Source: Simmondsia chinensis (taxonomy: Eukaryota; Streptophyta; Magnoliopsida; Caryophyllales; Simmondsiaceae). From it: 64,000 nucleotides of DNA. The stretch is taken from assembly GCA_018398585.1 (NCBI GenBank), contig JAGTTD010000011.1, positions 6,819,001-6,883,000 of the forward strand. The letters are read 5' to 3'. The translations under genes and the position numbers were made by a program. How positions within the stretch are numbered: the first letter of the stretch is position 1; each line of letters starts with the position of its first letter. The notes beneath the pieces are model-generated. The model worked only from the letters and a program-made list of their open reading frames with translations, was not told the origin of the DNA and made no database searches. This document shows, one piece after another, positions 11,871 to 23,130 of the stretch.

Positions 11871-12170
11871 TTACTAAACATGAGTGAGAATAAAAAAATC
11901 AAGTATCAGTTACAAAATGGGACATAGAATACATAATACCTGAGTGAGCAGATGGAATGATCGATTGAGTGTGGGTTATAGATGAGGTAACAACATGAAT
12001 ATAATTCGGGTACTTAATAGGCATACTTCAAACACGAGCACCTCTCCCCAATCCCTCTCCTCCTTCAGCTGCTGGTGGTTTCACCACCATTGTTACTTCT
12101 GCCACCAACAGAGTGCTAGTGGCAGCCATGGTTGATAGCACCAGCAACTTCAACCGAGCTCATTCATGTT

Positions 12171-12400
12171 GAAGTCAGTGACGAAATCTCACTTCTAGGT
12201 TAAACTGGTTCAACAGTAAGACCAAGAACTTCATCAAAAAAATCAACTTCTTTTGAAATTGAATTCAAAGACTCCTCTAAGTTGATGAAGTCAGTGACGA
12301 AATCTCATTTCTAGGTTAAACTGGTTCAACAGCAAGACCAAGAACTTCATCAAAAACATCAACTTCTTTGAATTAAATTCAAAGACTCCTCGAAGTTTGA
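12171..12400. repeat. 116-bp tandem duplication
   Basis: gaagtcagtgacgaaatctc begins at 12171 and again at 12287, and the two copies run in parallel to about 12400 with few differences. It lies in the copia pol linker between integrase and RT and is a local duplication after insertion. Confidence 0.85.
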
Positions 12401-13060
12401 CTTTTCAAGAAATGGAAAAACATTAACATCTTGTGAAATGATAATTTTACTATCAAGATTATAAACTTCGTATCCTTTCTTGCATGAAGGTAGCTGATAA
12501 AAACACATCGAGCTTCCCAACTTTCCATCTTATCTCTAGAAGAATCTTTGACATGAGTATAATACAAACTATTGAAAACTTTGAGATGTTCATAGTTATG
12601 ACTAGGAGTTTTACCAAACAATATTTCATTGGGGCTTGTATTCGAAAGACCGGGTGTGGGTGTTATATTTATCAAATAAGTTACTCTTGAGACACACTCA
12701 CCCCCAAAATTGTAGATAAAGTCCTTTAAAGCACATCCCACTTCAAGAAGATGACAATGCTTCCTCTCTACTATGCTATTCTGTTGAGGAGTATCATTAC
12801 AAGACGTTTGAAAATGCATCCCATTTTTAGCATAATACTTGAACAGAGGGCCATAATGAAAATTTTCTCCATTATCACTTCATACTTGTTGAACCTGCAC
12901 CTCAAACTGAGTACGGACCATATTAAAGAAATCCACAAGCAACTGATGAGATTGAGATTTGTCCCTTACAAGAAAACTCAAGTACGTCAACTAAAATCAT
13001 CAACAATCCTTAAAAGGAATCGAGCTTCAATTGAAACAAAGTACGATAAAGTCCCCTAAA
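12379..13060 (-). pseudogene. copia integrase core and C-terminal fragment
   Basis: A 146-residue minus-strand frame (12819-12379) reads TSCNDTPQQNSIVERKHCHL, the conserved stretch around the third catalytic position of the copia DDE integrase. It continues through YLINITPTPGLSNTSPNEIL and FGKTPSHNYEHLKVF. Upstream (13060-12820), in shifted frames, come WVFLVRDKSQSHQLLVDFF-like and SDNGENF-like pieces, giving the second catalytic Asp region. Frameshifts split it, so no functional enzyme is expected. Confidence 0.75.
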
Positions 13061-13699
13061 TATCACAATTTATAAGTTAAAAATAGGATCTAGTCTTGGT
13101 AAGCAAAACAAGGAATGGTAAATGGGTTTGCTTAGCCTGATGACAAGAATCACAAGCGACAATTATCTTATTTGGAACACTTAAATGAGAAAACACGACA
13201 ACCTAGAAAATGATACATGCCCCAAGCGTTAATGCCACAACACAACCTCTTCACTACCACAAACAACATGAGTTGTTAGTGAACCACACCTGACCTCCGA
13301 AACATATAGCCCATCTTGCTGTTTAGCCACTCTAATTTTCCTCCTCGAGTGAAGGTCCTGTATCACATAAAATTTAGGGAAAATGTCAATGTACGCTTCC
13401 TATCTGTAATCAACGTACTCACAAACAATAGATTACACCAAAAACTTGGGACTTAGAGGACATTATCAAGGATTAGATCTTTTTAGTGATAGAGATCCAT
13501 CCAACATGTGAAACAGGTAATGAAGAACCATTAGGCAATCTGAAAGTCCTAATACAATAATTAATATCAACATCCTCTAAGTTACATTCAAATGAGGTCA
13601 TGTGAGCAGAGCAATATCAATTATCCAGGAATTAGAACACACTGAAGCCTAATCTGTCAAGTTAACTCTTAGAGAAGCAGTATTCAATTCAAGAAGAGT

Positions 13700-14450
13700 C
13701 AAAAAGTTATTGATATTGCCCCTCAATGGGGGTTATCTGCAGTTAGGCTACGTCGCTTACTTGCCAATTGCCCGATAACAAGCGGCGGCACTGTAGCCGC
13801 TGCCAAGTGTCTTTCCTTCCAACCCTAGGGATATCATACTAACTCATGACAGTGATCCTAATTATGACCCTGATGTTTAGAATGAGTATAAGAAACTTGA
13901 GAGTTATGGCTTGGGATATTTCCTGTCAAAAAATTTATACCACTTCCAGTGATTCGTCCATTGACCTTGGCGGTTAGGACTGCCATTTCAGCTTAGTTTT
14001 ATCGATAGCAACACTTTGTGGCTTTTTCTCTTGACATAAAACTGAGTAAGCATTACTAACTAACTTCAAGGCTGAGAATTCATCAATTGAGATCAAACAG
14101 TGGAAAAAGAAGAGTCTAATCCTATCAAAAGATCTAGTAATTTCTCCATGTCTCAAATATATGCAAAAGCCTTAGCTAAGTATCATGTGCAAGGATGAAT
14201 TTCGACCAAGTATATAATTCATCCCATAACAATCTCAATTCACTTAAATAAGTGAAATGAGAAAATTTGTTGCTGCAATTGTGAAATTTTTTTCGTTGCT
14301 GCAATCGTGAAATTTTGCGTTTTAATCCATGAAATCGAGGAACATTTACCGGAGAGAAACACTCCTGCAAGTCTAGCCATTCTTCGGGAGCTATTTCAAG
14401 GTAAGCAGTGATTTCATTAATTTCTTTGGACACAATGCCAAGAAAATACT
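13700..14450 (-). pseudogene. copia gag (UBN2-like) fragment
   Basis: Minus-strand frames at 14433-14176 (ending YLSELRLLWDELYTWSKFIL) and 14156-13974 (SFDRIRLFF...SALKLVSNAYSVLCQEEK-like) match the UBN2-type gag of plant copia elements. The order and strand agree with the integrase and RT relics to the left. A frameshift separates the two pieces. Confidence 0.55.
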
Positions 14451-15041
14451 ATTAAATCACAAGCACTCTAACTTTAAAAATCTATCGAACTTTCATCTAG
14501 TTTTTCAATGGTACCATCGATGAAACCAATTTTTCATTTGGCCTAAAAAGCTTCGTAAATAAACCATTTCCAAGACTAATAGTTAGGACCAGTCAAAACA
14601 TTTGTAACAAAATTCATCCATAGATGATCTGAGGGATGCAGATAAAATAGGGAATGAACATCAACATCTTACTCTGTCATAGACATGATGCAACTATATG
14701 GTCCGAATTTGCTTCAAACTAATAAACTAAAACACAGAAAAACACAAATTGCATGAAAAGGAGGGGTTACCACACGCTTCAAAAAACTGAGAGCAAAAGG
14801 GAAAAGCGCGAGACTCAAATGACCAAAACTTACTCTAATACCATGTAAAAACCACAAATTAAGACTAGGATAAAATAAGAACATTGAAATACTTTCAGAA
14901 TTGGACGATTATATTATTCACAAAGACCCTTATTTATAGAAACATGAGAAAGATGAAAGAACAAGCCATTTTTGCAAGAACAGAACCCTAAGCTATTGAA
15001 GAACAATACTAAATTTGTCCAATTGCCTTTAGGCCTGTTAC

Positions 15042-15648
15042 AATGGAAGAAGAAAAGGATGGAGTAAAGCACGTCTTGACTCCCCTAATTGTAATGTACT
15101 AAATGTAAAAAATACTAAATACAAATAGAAAATATAAAATGCATAGTACATATGTGTAAAGAAATATTGATTTAAACAAAAAACATCGAAATTTATTCCT
15201 TGGCAGATACTCCAAGCTTGAGCTCAAGGGATTACAGCTTGATCTTGAGTTATTGAATGTTGACTTTAAAACTGCCCACTCCTTCCGTATCCTCTCTTCT
15301 CATAATAGGATCGGATTTAGTGTGGACTTTTTCGACTAGAGCTTTTATTTTTTGTCTGCCTTTTCTGTTTAATACTGGGCCAATATTCCAAGTTTGAGCT
15401 CGAGATTGAGGTGTTGACTATTGACTATAACAAACTACCCATTCCTTTCACAACCACTCTTTTCAAAACAAAGCTGACTCTTCACTCGTCCATTTCCACC
15501 CACTCCTTTTATGTTGAGACCCGATTTTTCACCATTTTCCTTAATTAACAGTTGTCCAACTAGTGGATATCTATTTGAAAATTAAGTGGCTTGGAAGATT
15601 GATAAACACATTAAGAAATACAAAAAAGTCTCCCCTTCCTCTACTCTT
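15042..15648. other. unassigned, diverged tandem pair
   Basis: Two diverged copies of a block (ccaagcttgagctcaaggg... at about 15208 and ccaagtttgagctcgagatt... at about 15388), each followed by a ttgaatgttgactttaaaactgcccactcctt-like stretch, lie about 175 bp apart. No gene was recognised. Confidence 0.4.
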
Positions 15649-15699
15649 CACTACAAGCAAGTGACCACTGCCAACAGGAAGATTGTTGTTGACAATGGT

Positions 15700-16270
15700 G
15701 ATTTTCCTATTAGTAAGCTATTGACATAAGCTCTATTGTAAAAGCTCTACCGACAAAAATTTGAAGTTATTGGTTATGGCTCCTCAATAGCCACGATTAT
15801 TCAATTATTGGTAAAAGTTATACCAACAAAAATTTTATGTTGGTAAAGAGTATTACCAACGACGAATCCTCTATTGGTAAATAGTATGCCAACAACAAAT
15901 TTTTTGTTGGTAAAAGTTATATCAACAAAATTTGTTTATTTGTAAATGGTAATACCAACACTAATTTTCTATTGATAAAGGTATCACAACAAGTTTTCTA
16001 TTGGTAAAGATTTACAAATAATATATTCTCTATTTGTAAAAAATTATGCCAATAAAATTATCTATTGATAAAGGGAACTACCAACAAAAAATTTTATGTC
16101 GGTAAAGGGAATACCAAAAAAAAAAAAAAAAATTATGTCGGCAAAGATCATACCAACAAAAAAGTTCTATGGGTAAATATTATACTAACGAACAACGTAT
16201 GTTAGTAAAATATATACCAATAAAGACTGTATTTGTATATCAACAAGAATTTTCCATTGGTAAGCAATTT
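15700..16270. repeat. array of about 17 short palindromic units
   Basis: Units of the form TTGGTAAA-(about 6)-TACCAAC recur about every 35 bp, for example attggtaaaagttataccaac and gttggtaaagagtattac, separated by short A/T spacers (aaaaattttatg). Arms vary (ttgataaa, tcggtaaa, tttgtaaa), but the inverted layout stays. It can fold as a row of hairpins and is probably a transposase-binding subterminal region. Confidence 0.8.
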
Positions 16271-16454
16271 CCCAACAATAATTTTATATAGCTACTCTCT
16301 TCATTAATACATATTCATTCACTAACAAAACAAATGCGTCATAGCATTTGAAATACAACTCCAATATTCATATCTATTTTAATCCTCAACAAAAGAAAAT
16401 CGTCCTAAAAAAGACAAATGCATCATCTACTCAAAAGTTCTAAGTAATATACCT

Positions 16455-16614
16455 ACAACAAATTTAACCAACATCATACATCTTCCAACAAATTACCTGT
16501 TGGGTGGGCAATTTTAATTTTATAAACTAAAATTACAACAAATTTAACCAACATCGCACATCTTCCAACACATCATCTATTGGGTGGGCAATTTTAATTT
16601 CATAAACTAAAATT
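16455..16614. repeat. 80-bp tandem duplication
   Basis: acaacaaatttaaccaacat begins at 16455 and 16535. The two 80-bp copies differ at a few positions and share a gttgggtgggcaattttaat-like middle. Confidence 0.85.
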
Positions 16615-16990
16615 ACAATGATTGTATCAAGCACAATGGAATCGCAATTCAAAATTTTTTAATTTTGAATATTTACATATTTACAACTATAATTAAACAA
16701 AAGAATGCATTGCAAAGATGACATGACCATGAAAAACAATTAAATATGAATCTAAAAGTAGAAGTCAAGAAATCTCTTACCTCGTTGTAGACTGCAAGTG
16801 TAAAAGATGCTCCAACAAAACCTCCAAGATCTTCTCCGCAATTCCTCTTAACACTGGATGTGTGGGTATCACGAAATCAAGCAATTCTTAAAACAATTTT
16901 AAGAATTAATTGGGAAAAAAGATGTTCTCCTTTTCAATTCTCTAATTAATTATCAGAAACCATGCGAAATTGTTGAACCCTAATGAGTTA

Positions 16991-17467
16991 AGCTATTGCT
17001 TATATAAGCAGCCAAAAACCGGACTCATTAATTTATAAAATTAAAATTAAAATAAAAATGTATTCTAGATAACTCAAACAACCCAACTAATTGTACAAAA
17101 TACATAAAAAAACAAGCAACATACATATATGCGTCATAGTGTGCCATCTATATATTGATATAAAATACTTATATATTATTAGATTCATTTGTCATGTCAG
17201 TATTTTTTTGTAAAAATCATCAAACTCTAAAATACTTATGTGTTGCTGCAATTGTGTTCTACTTTAGCATTTTTCAATAAAATCTATCAAATTAATATTG
17301 ACATAAGGGTAGTTAATCAATAAATTTTAAAGTCTAGGGTGTCCAAGTGATAAAATTCTAATCCTCAAGGTATGCATTGTACATATTGTAAAGTAAGCAT
17401 ACGTAAGTAATACATGACCAAACTTCAGGTACCTAAATGATAATTTCCTTGTGCAAATATATAATTC

Positions 17468-17511
<44 letters not shown>
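16991..17511. other. AT-rich spacer ending in an (AT)n tract
   Basis: No gene was seen. It contains text resembling short non-coding elements (caagtgataaaattctaatcc, acctaaatgataatttcc), also echoed near 56530-56640. An (AT)n microsatellite of about 45 bp (17470-17514) is the insertion site of the next element. Confidence 0.4.
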
Positions 17512-17516
<5 letters not shown>

Positions 17517-17522
17517 CACAGA

Positions 17523-17948
17523 AACTACAGGAGGAGATGGCTTTATGTAAAGCTCAGTAGCGGACTAGCATATGGGTAGCCGATGCAACAGCTTAGAATA
17601 GAGGAGCATATTTTGTCTAGCACTAGTGCCCTTAGTCTCATATGTCTACCTATGTGATTTACTTGGTATGTCTGGGAATTGTTTTATTGCCTAATGCCTC
17701 TCCTTGCTTCATGCTTCATACTTCATACTTTCTTTATGCTTACTCTGAGCCTTTGTCTTTATGCTTTTATGCTATTATGCTTTATGTTTGCATGCCTGTG
17801 TGCTTCTCAGGTGAGGGTCCTCGAAAACAGCTTCCCTTTAGAATAACACATTGAAATAGTAAGGCTGCGTACATCCCTCCCTCCCAAACCCTGCATATGC
17901 GGGAGCCCTTGAAGCACTGGGTTGATTGTTGTTGTTTATATATATATG
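17523..17948 (+). mobile_element. RTE-tailed retroposon insertion, 426 bp
   Basis: A perfect 11-bp TSD, tataacacaga, lies at 17512-17522 and 17949-17959. The 3' end (17815-17935) has the RTE-type tail shared with the LINE at 43.4 kb: aaggctgcgtacatcc, aaaccctgcatatgcgggag, cactgggttg, then a TTG-rich tail (attgttgttgttt). The 5' 290 bp (17523-17810) matches nothing recognised here and lacks clear A/B boxes. It may be an old LINE 3' UTR (5' truncation) or a non-autonomous head. Confidence 0.75.
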
Positions 17949-17959
17949 TATAACACAGA

Positions 17960-19264
17960 TAACCTTTTTCCAGCCATAAATATGTTTTTCTTCTCGTTAA
18001 AAGAAAGTAAATTTTCACTTAATTGAGTAAATATTATTCCAATATTTATCATTATTGTTACAAAGTTATGTAACAAAATAATAAATTAGAAAGAGAAATG
18101 ATCGAGGAAGGATCATGAGCAATTTCTCAAGAAAACCGCACCAACATTTTCCTTTTTAAGTCCAAATTTGAGGACATAAATGTATATACATACACATAAA
18201 ATGTATGTAATTAACATATTTAATATATATTATTGAACTATATCTATTATTATTAATATTTAAATTAGTTTTATAGCATAAGTTAGTGTATATATATATA
18301 TATATTAAAAATTTAATTAGTTTTCGGTTCTCACCATAAGGGTCAAGGATAGTTGCTTGTCCGAATAACCCAAAATTAAAGACAAAATATTTAAAAGGTA
18401 TTGACCTATACGTTAAAAAATTATATATATTTTGTATTTAACTATTCAATAATAAAAGAAAAATATTGAATATCCATATGAGAATTAATTTGGAATTGAA
18501 CATATATGTGTGTGTGTGTGTGTTGGAAACTAACTATGTTTTATGATATATTATATACTTAAATTAGGATTGTTTATGTAAAATATTCTTGCACTTCATC
18601 CTATGTGTCAATTTAGTCATTTTTTTATTATACCAATTTAATCCTCCTACAAATCAATAACATATATTTTAATTATTTGATTACATTAGATACACAACCC
18701 AATGCAAATCACCCTTTAGCCCATTTAAAATCAATGGTGATCCAACCGTTGAAAAGTGTTTCACTACTTTGACGTTAACTTTACAATAGGACCAAATTAA
18801 TTAGGCTATTTTTTGTAATAAACAACTAAATTAATTTAGCCTAATTTTACTTGTGGTCTTAATTAAAAATTAATTTAGCCTAATTAATTTTGTTCTTCTA
18901 TAATTAATTTGTAGGTGTTCAAAATTTTGTATCAAGGATATTTATATTGACCATTGAATTACACCCAACCATTAATCGGATTTAATGAATGGAGAGACCC
19001 GAGACAAACGTCCCTTGCCATGGGCTAATCAGATTTCCCATAATAGGTTTAGTGGATTAGCCAAACCATAGCCTAAAAACGATTAAACTCAACAGAAAGA
19101 AGAAAGAACTGTGTGCTTCTTTTCCGAAAGAAATTGAAACCGTAAAATTCATTAAAGTAAATAATTGTTCATGTGTAACTGAAAAGTAGAATAAAAAATG
19201 AAATTTACTAAACAAGGTGTCATGGTTTAAGCTACATGTAGGTGAGAATGAGTTGAATATTAGA
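17960..19264. other. AT-rich intergenic DNA with MITE-like text
   Basis: No coding sequence was recognised. The stretch 18590-18960 has the aatttagtc/ccaatttaatcc/taatttagcctaatt character common in plant non-autonomous DNA elements, including a repeated aattaatttagcctaattt at about 18830 and 18870. Short (TA)n and (TG)n tracts lie at 18288-18304 and 18505-18522. Confidence 0.4.
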
Positions 19265-20802
19265 TGACTATACATGACATCACAACGTCCTCATAAAGTC
19301 AATATCATATCCACTTCCATATCTTTACATGTTTTTCCTTTCTACCCCTAGGGTTAAGATTAGTCAAGGGTAATCTCTGTAATTGTATTTCGCCCTATCT
19401 CCTATATGTAGGGACTCTTGTAAACACTTTTATATATTTCAGTAAATATAATATTCTTCTTATTCTTTGTGTTTCATATAGTATCAGAGTAGTTCTAATT
19501 TTCTTTACTTCCTTTTTATTCTTTTTTTTTTTTTTTGTCAATTCTAAATCTTGTGTTTTCTTATAGGTCGCAACATATTATAAAGGTTATCAATGTCTTG
19601 ACCCAACAACCACCACTACGTGCCTTCTACTATATGTGGATGACATCATTCTTACCGGCACACACCCACACACCTTGGACGCCCTTATTCATACATTTTC
19701 CTCTTACTTTGCCATGAAAGACCTTGGCCCATTGCTAGGAATAGAGGCCAAACATGGGTCGAAATGACTTCTCTCTCCTAACACAAGTACACTATTGATC
19801 TCCTAACACAATTTGACATGCATGATGCTAAACTAATCAAAACCCTTCTTCCCACTCGAGCGCACCTAACACTGTATGAAGGAGAACTTCTTCCAGATCC
19901 GACTGAATATAGGAGTGCTAGAGGCTGTCTCCAATATTAACGATGACTAGACCTGATATTTGTTATGCAATTAACCTTGTCTCTCATTTTATACATTCTT
20001 CCAAGGCCAGTCACTGGTAGGTTGTAAAACGCATCCTTTGCTACCTTAGAAGCACTCCCGATCATGGTCTCACGATCCTTCTTGGTTCTTGCAACATGGT
20101 TGTTGTTTTTGCTGACTCTGATTGAGGCGGTTGTTTTAACACTCGATGCTCCACTACAAGCTACGCTCTCTTTCTCAGACCAAACTTCATCTCTTGGAGA
20201 GCCAAAAAGCAAGTCGTTGTCTCTAAGTCAACCATAGAATTTGAACACATTGCTGCTACCCTAGATGTTGCTGAAAGTGATTGGATTCGTCACCTCATGC
20301 GGGACCTTGGATTGCGCCACTTAGGACCTATCGTAGTATACTGTGACAATGTCTCAGCATCCCTACCTTGCCGCTAACCCTATCTCAAACGATCACACCA
20401 AACATGTAAATGTTGACTTTCACTATGTACGAGAAAAAGTTCTCAAAGGAGACCACTAGGTTTGATACACACTTGCCACAAAATAAGTTGTCAATATCTT
20501 CACCAAGGACCCCTCCACTGGCTAGTTTCTCTACCACAAAGCCAATCTTCACATGTGTCCACCCCGCTCAGATTGAGGACCGTATTAGATGACTCTACAT
20601 GGCATTATAACGTCCTCATAATATCAATATCATATCCCCTTCCATATCTTTACATGTTTACCCTTTCTACCCGTAAAATTAAGATTAGTCAAGAGTAGTC
20701 TTTGTAATTGTGTTCCTCCCTATCTCCTATATATAGGGACTCTTGTAAACATTTTTATATATTCAAGTAAATATAATATTCTTCATATTCTTTATGTTTT
20801 CA
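19265..20802 (+). mobile_element. short internally deleted Ty1/copia, plus strand
   Basis: LTRs of about 212 bp lie at 19265-19476 and 20590-20802. Each starts TGACT.TACATG and ends TTTCA, with shared tcctatatgtagggactctt-like core. The PBS region tagtatcagagtag follows the left LTR, and a gattgaggaccgtattaga polypurine-like tract precedes the right one. The 1.1-kb interior keeps only the end of RT and the RNase H. No clean TSD was found. Confidence 0.8.
19600..20560 (+). pseudogene. copia RT C-terminus and RNase H remnant
   Basis: The catalytic RT motif is visible as LLLYVDDIILTGTHPHTLDA near 19625-19685, continuing FSSYFAMKDLGPLLGIEA. After a frameshift, RNase H appears at about 20110-20360: RPNFISWRAKKQVVVSKSTI, EFEHIAATLDVAESDWIRHL, MRDLGLRHLGPIVVYCDNVS. 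Gag, protease and integrase are missing. The end (about 20380-20560) corresponds to the KHVNVDFHYVRE...QLVDIFTK region in broken frames. Confidence 0.8.
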
Positions 20803-21058
20803 TACTGAGAACCAGAATGTAAGTGAGGAGGAACAAGAGGGAGAGAGGAGATTAGAAAGTTGAGATGAGAGAGAGAAAGAGATTAGTAGAGCAAGAGTAA
20901 AGTAGGTGAGAGAAAAGAAAAGAATTATTATATTTCATCATTAACCATAAGTCCCCTTCTTATATCCACTAATATATCCAATTAACAACAATTACAGCCA
21001 ACTCATTATCTAACTATAACAACCTAGAACCAATTGTCCGACTAATTTTCCATATCAT
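20803..21058 (-). mobile_element. LTR-like fragment abutting the small copia
   Basis: Read on the minus strand, this has the look of a plant copia LTR: it starts TGATATGGAAAATTAG, continues with gttggctgtaattgttgtta and ggatataagaaggggacttatgg (a TATA-like region), then a CT-rich leader, and ends ttctggttctcag. No second copy or PBS was found, so it may be a solo or truncated LTR. It directly abuts the right LTR of the neighbouring copia. Confidence 0.4.
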
Positions 21059-21365
21059 TATATTTACAATTTGCTAATTATATGCTATGGCTTATTACAG
21101 TTGTTGAACGTGAAATTTTCACAAATTTTAAACAGTAGGCCTCGTAGTTAATTATTCATTAAAAATTGTTTATGATGAGTCAAGCTTAAATTGTTATAGG
21201 TGGACTCATACAAATTCAAATACATAAAGTATAAAGTAGGCCCAAAATATACAACTAAAAAAATTGCTAATAGAAAAAATGGGCTCAAATTGTATTTTTA
21301 ATAGTATAAGTCCAATCAAATATTGGCTCATGTACTTTAATTTATTTTTTTAATATTTATATATA
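21059..21365. other. short AT-rich spacer
   Basis: No gene or known element was recognised between the LTR-like fragment and the next gypsy LTR. Confidence 0.4.
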
Positions 21366-22542
21366 TGTTTCGGAATTTTTTGGGTTAGATCTGGATGAGA
21401 GCAGGACTCAACCCTCACTTGAGAAAGCAGTTACTGGTGCGTTTAACCTAGGATCACCTGCAAAACGAGCAAGGCCGTCAGAGGGACCGGCGGTGGTTTG
21501 GACCACGGGAGACCCCTCCGATGCCTAAGTCAGTAGGAGAAGCGGTAGCAATAATAATTATAGGCAAAGTAGATGATACTTGGTAATTGTGAATGAGCTA
21601 ACCGAGGGAAGGGGCGCATCAGGAAATAATCATGAAGGGGGAGAGGTGACATCGTGGATCAAGCAAAGAGAGAGAGACGGGGTCTCTTGGGGAGGATATG
21701 ATGCGTGAGGCCCTTGAGGGGTCAGGCCGTGAGTGGCAAGAGACCCCAGGCCGAATGAGAGAGAGGGGTAGCCTGTGGAGATGCCCAGAGGAGCTTGCCT
21801 TGAGTAGGGGAATAGGTTGGTATTATAGGAGAGTGGGAGCTGGTGGTGTTGGACGATAGTGCCGAGCTAGGGGCAGTACCGCCAGGCATTACTTAACGGA
21901 GAAGCGAAGGGGAATGATTGGTTGGAAGGGAGGTGTTACAGGCTACATGGCGAATAGTTGAGAGAGGCGGTGATACAGCCTGGGCGGTGACGATTGTGGA
22001 ACTGCCCGGTTGGTACACGGGACTACAAGAACGGGTACCGAGGCCTGCAGGTGGTAGCCAAAGCAGGCGATATTGTGGCTCACGGGGCGGCAATGGTGCC
22101 TAGACCTGATGCCGCCTAGGAGTGGTAGGGGAAGAACCGATACCAACCGCTAGGACCCGGCACCACCTTGGAGTGGTCAAGAGAGGGTGTAATGACCTCT
22201 GGGGCCCGGTGCCGCCTAGGAGTCATCAAGAGAGGCAGTAATGAACTATAGGGCCCGGTGCCGCCTAGGAGTGGTCAAGAGAGGAGCGGTAATGACCCCT
22301 GGGACTCGGTGCCGCCTAGGTGTGACCAAGAGAGGGGCGGTAATGATTCCAAGGAGTCAGCACCACCTACGAGTGGTCAAGAAAGTGGCGGTAATGACCC
22401 CTGGGACCCGGAACCGCCTAGGTGTGACCAAGAGAGGGCCGGTAATGACCCCTAGGACCCGGAACCACCTAGGAGTGGTCAAGAGAGGGGCAGTAATGAC
22501 CCCTAGGACCCGGTACTGCCTAGGTGCTATTTATATTCATCA
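21366..22542 (-). mobile_element. Tat-type gypsy 3' LTR
   Basis: On the minus strand the LTR starts TGATGAATATAAATAGCACC at 22542, with an immediate TATA box, and ends in CCGAAACA at 21366. Just upstream on the minus strand is AGTGGGGGACTAAC (plus 22543-22556), a good polypurine tract, so this is the 3' LTR of a minus-strand element. A cctccgatgcctaagtcagt motif inside it echoes the LTRs at 0.3 and 4.4 kb. The 5' LTR and pol are not in the window. Confidence 0.6.
22108..22530. repeat. 50-bp minisatellite, about 9 copies
   Basis: Units ggtgccgcctaggagtggtc, aagagagggg, cggtaatgacccctgggacc recur with starts near 22108, 22159, 22208, 22257, 22308, 22358, 22410, 22461 and 22512, i.e. every 49-51 bp. 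It is GC-rich and sits inside the gypsy LTR, close to its transcription start. Confidence 0.9.
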
Positions 22543-23130
22543 GTTAGTCCCCCACTTCATGGATGAATGGGGACCGGTTCACATTCATCCGTGGAGTGTG
22601 TATCATTCTCAACCGGTGCACTATCTCCAACACTTTTGGCGAATTGATACAAGTGTAGAATTCTGTCAAGTTGGTGGGTATAATGGCGGAAGCTTCCTTA
22701 GTCTTTAGGAAATAATTTGGCATGATGGGGTGGTTCCGCCCGTCTTTCTGGTGAAAATACGAGACACTGCCGGGCTTTCTTTGTGTTGGGGGGTTGTTGG
22801 CGAGACTGGGCAGTGCTGCCAATATTTAGCGGAAGCATAGGTCTAGGGCGGCAAGGGATGTGTGGGTCATTAATGTGTTGCAGGCTGAGACGGACGCGTG
22901 GCGGGGCCTGTGCCATCTGTAAGATTTGAAACGTTCTTTTCCTTTAATAGATCTCAGCCGTTGAATTTGAATCCCATTTCTCACATTTGCATCGTCTTCT
23001 TCATCCTCCATTTCCGTTTCTCTTTCCTCCATTTTTGTTCTGAAATCTCAGAGTTCATTTTTTGTACAAAAATTTCCTCTCCTTTGATCTTCTAATGAAT
23101 TCAAATTCTGACTTCTAATTTCTTTCCTTT

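Larger units (their letters stand above)
11104..15041 (-). mobile_element. decayed Ty1/copia element, minus strand
   Basis: The right LTR (14855-15041) ends on the minus strand with GGTTTTTACA, followed at once by TGGTATTAGAGTAAG, an initiator-Met-like PBS. It includes a minus-strand CTATAAATAAGGG TATA region. The first 75 bp of a matching LTR end recur at 11104 (tgtaaaaacc...), marking the 3' end; the rest of that LTR is lost or replaced. Between them, in minus-strand order, lie gag, integrase and RT fragments, all with stops and frameshifts. The RT C-terminal half and RNase H are missing. Confidence 0.7.
15649..16990. mobile_element. CACTA-like transposon end (probable)
   Basis: CACTACAAGCAA at 15649 resembles the CACTACAAGAAA terminus of plant En/Spm (CACTA) elements. 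It is followed within 60 bp by a long array of short imperfect palindromes, as expected of subterminal repeats. The minus strand near 16990-16780 looks like a transcribed end (gagaattgaaaaggagaac... aacgaggtaagag, a splice-donor-like edge). No matching inverted terminus or TNPD/TNPA coding region was found, so this would be a truncated end. Confidence 0.45.

Noticed and set aside
13740..13830. Palindrome gcggc..gtagccgc as a microRNA precursor or regulatory hairpin
   Set aside because: The arms are only about 9 bp, far shorter than a plant miRNA foldback, and it lies within copia remains.
15700..16270. CRISPR-like array
   Set aside because: Repeats are short, variable palindromes with AT-rich spacers in a plant genome beside a CACTA-type end; no cas genes.
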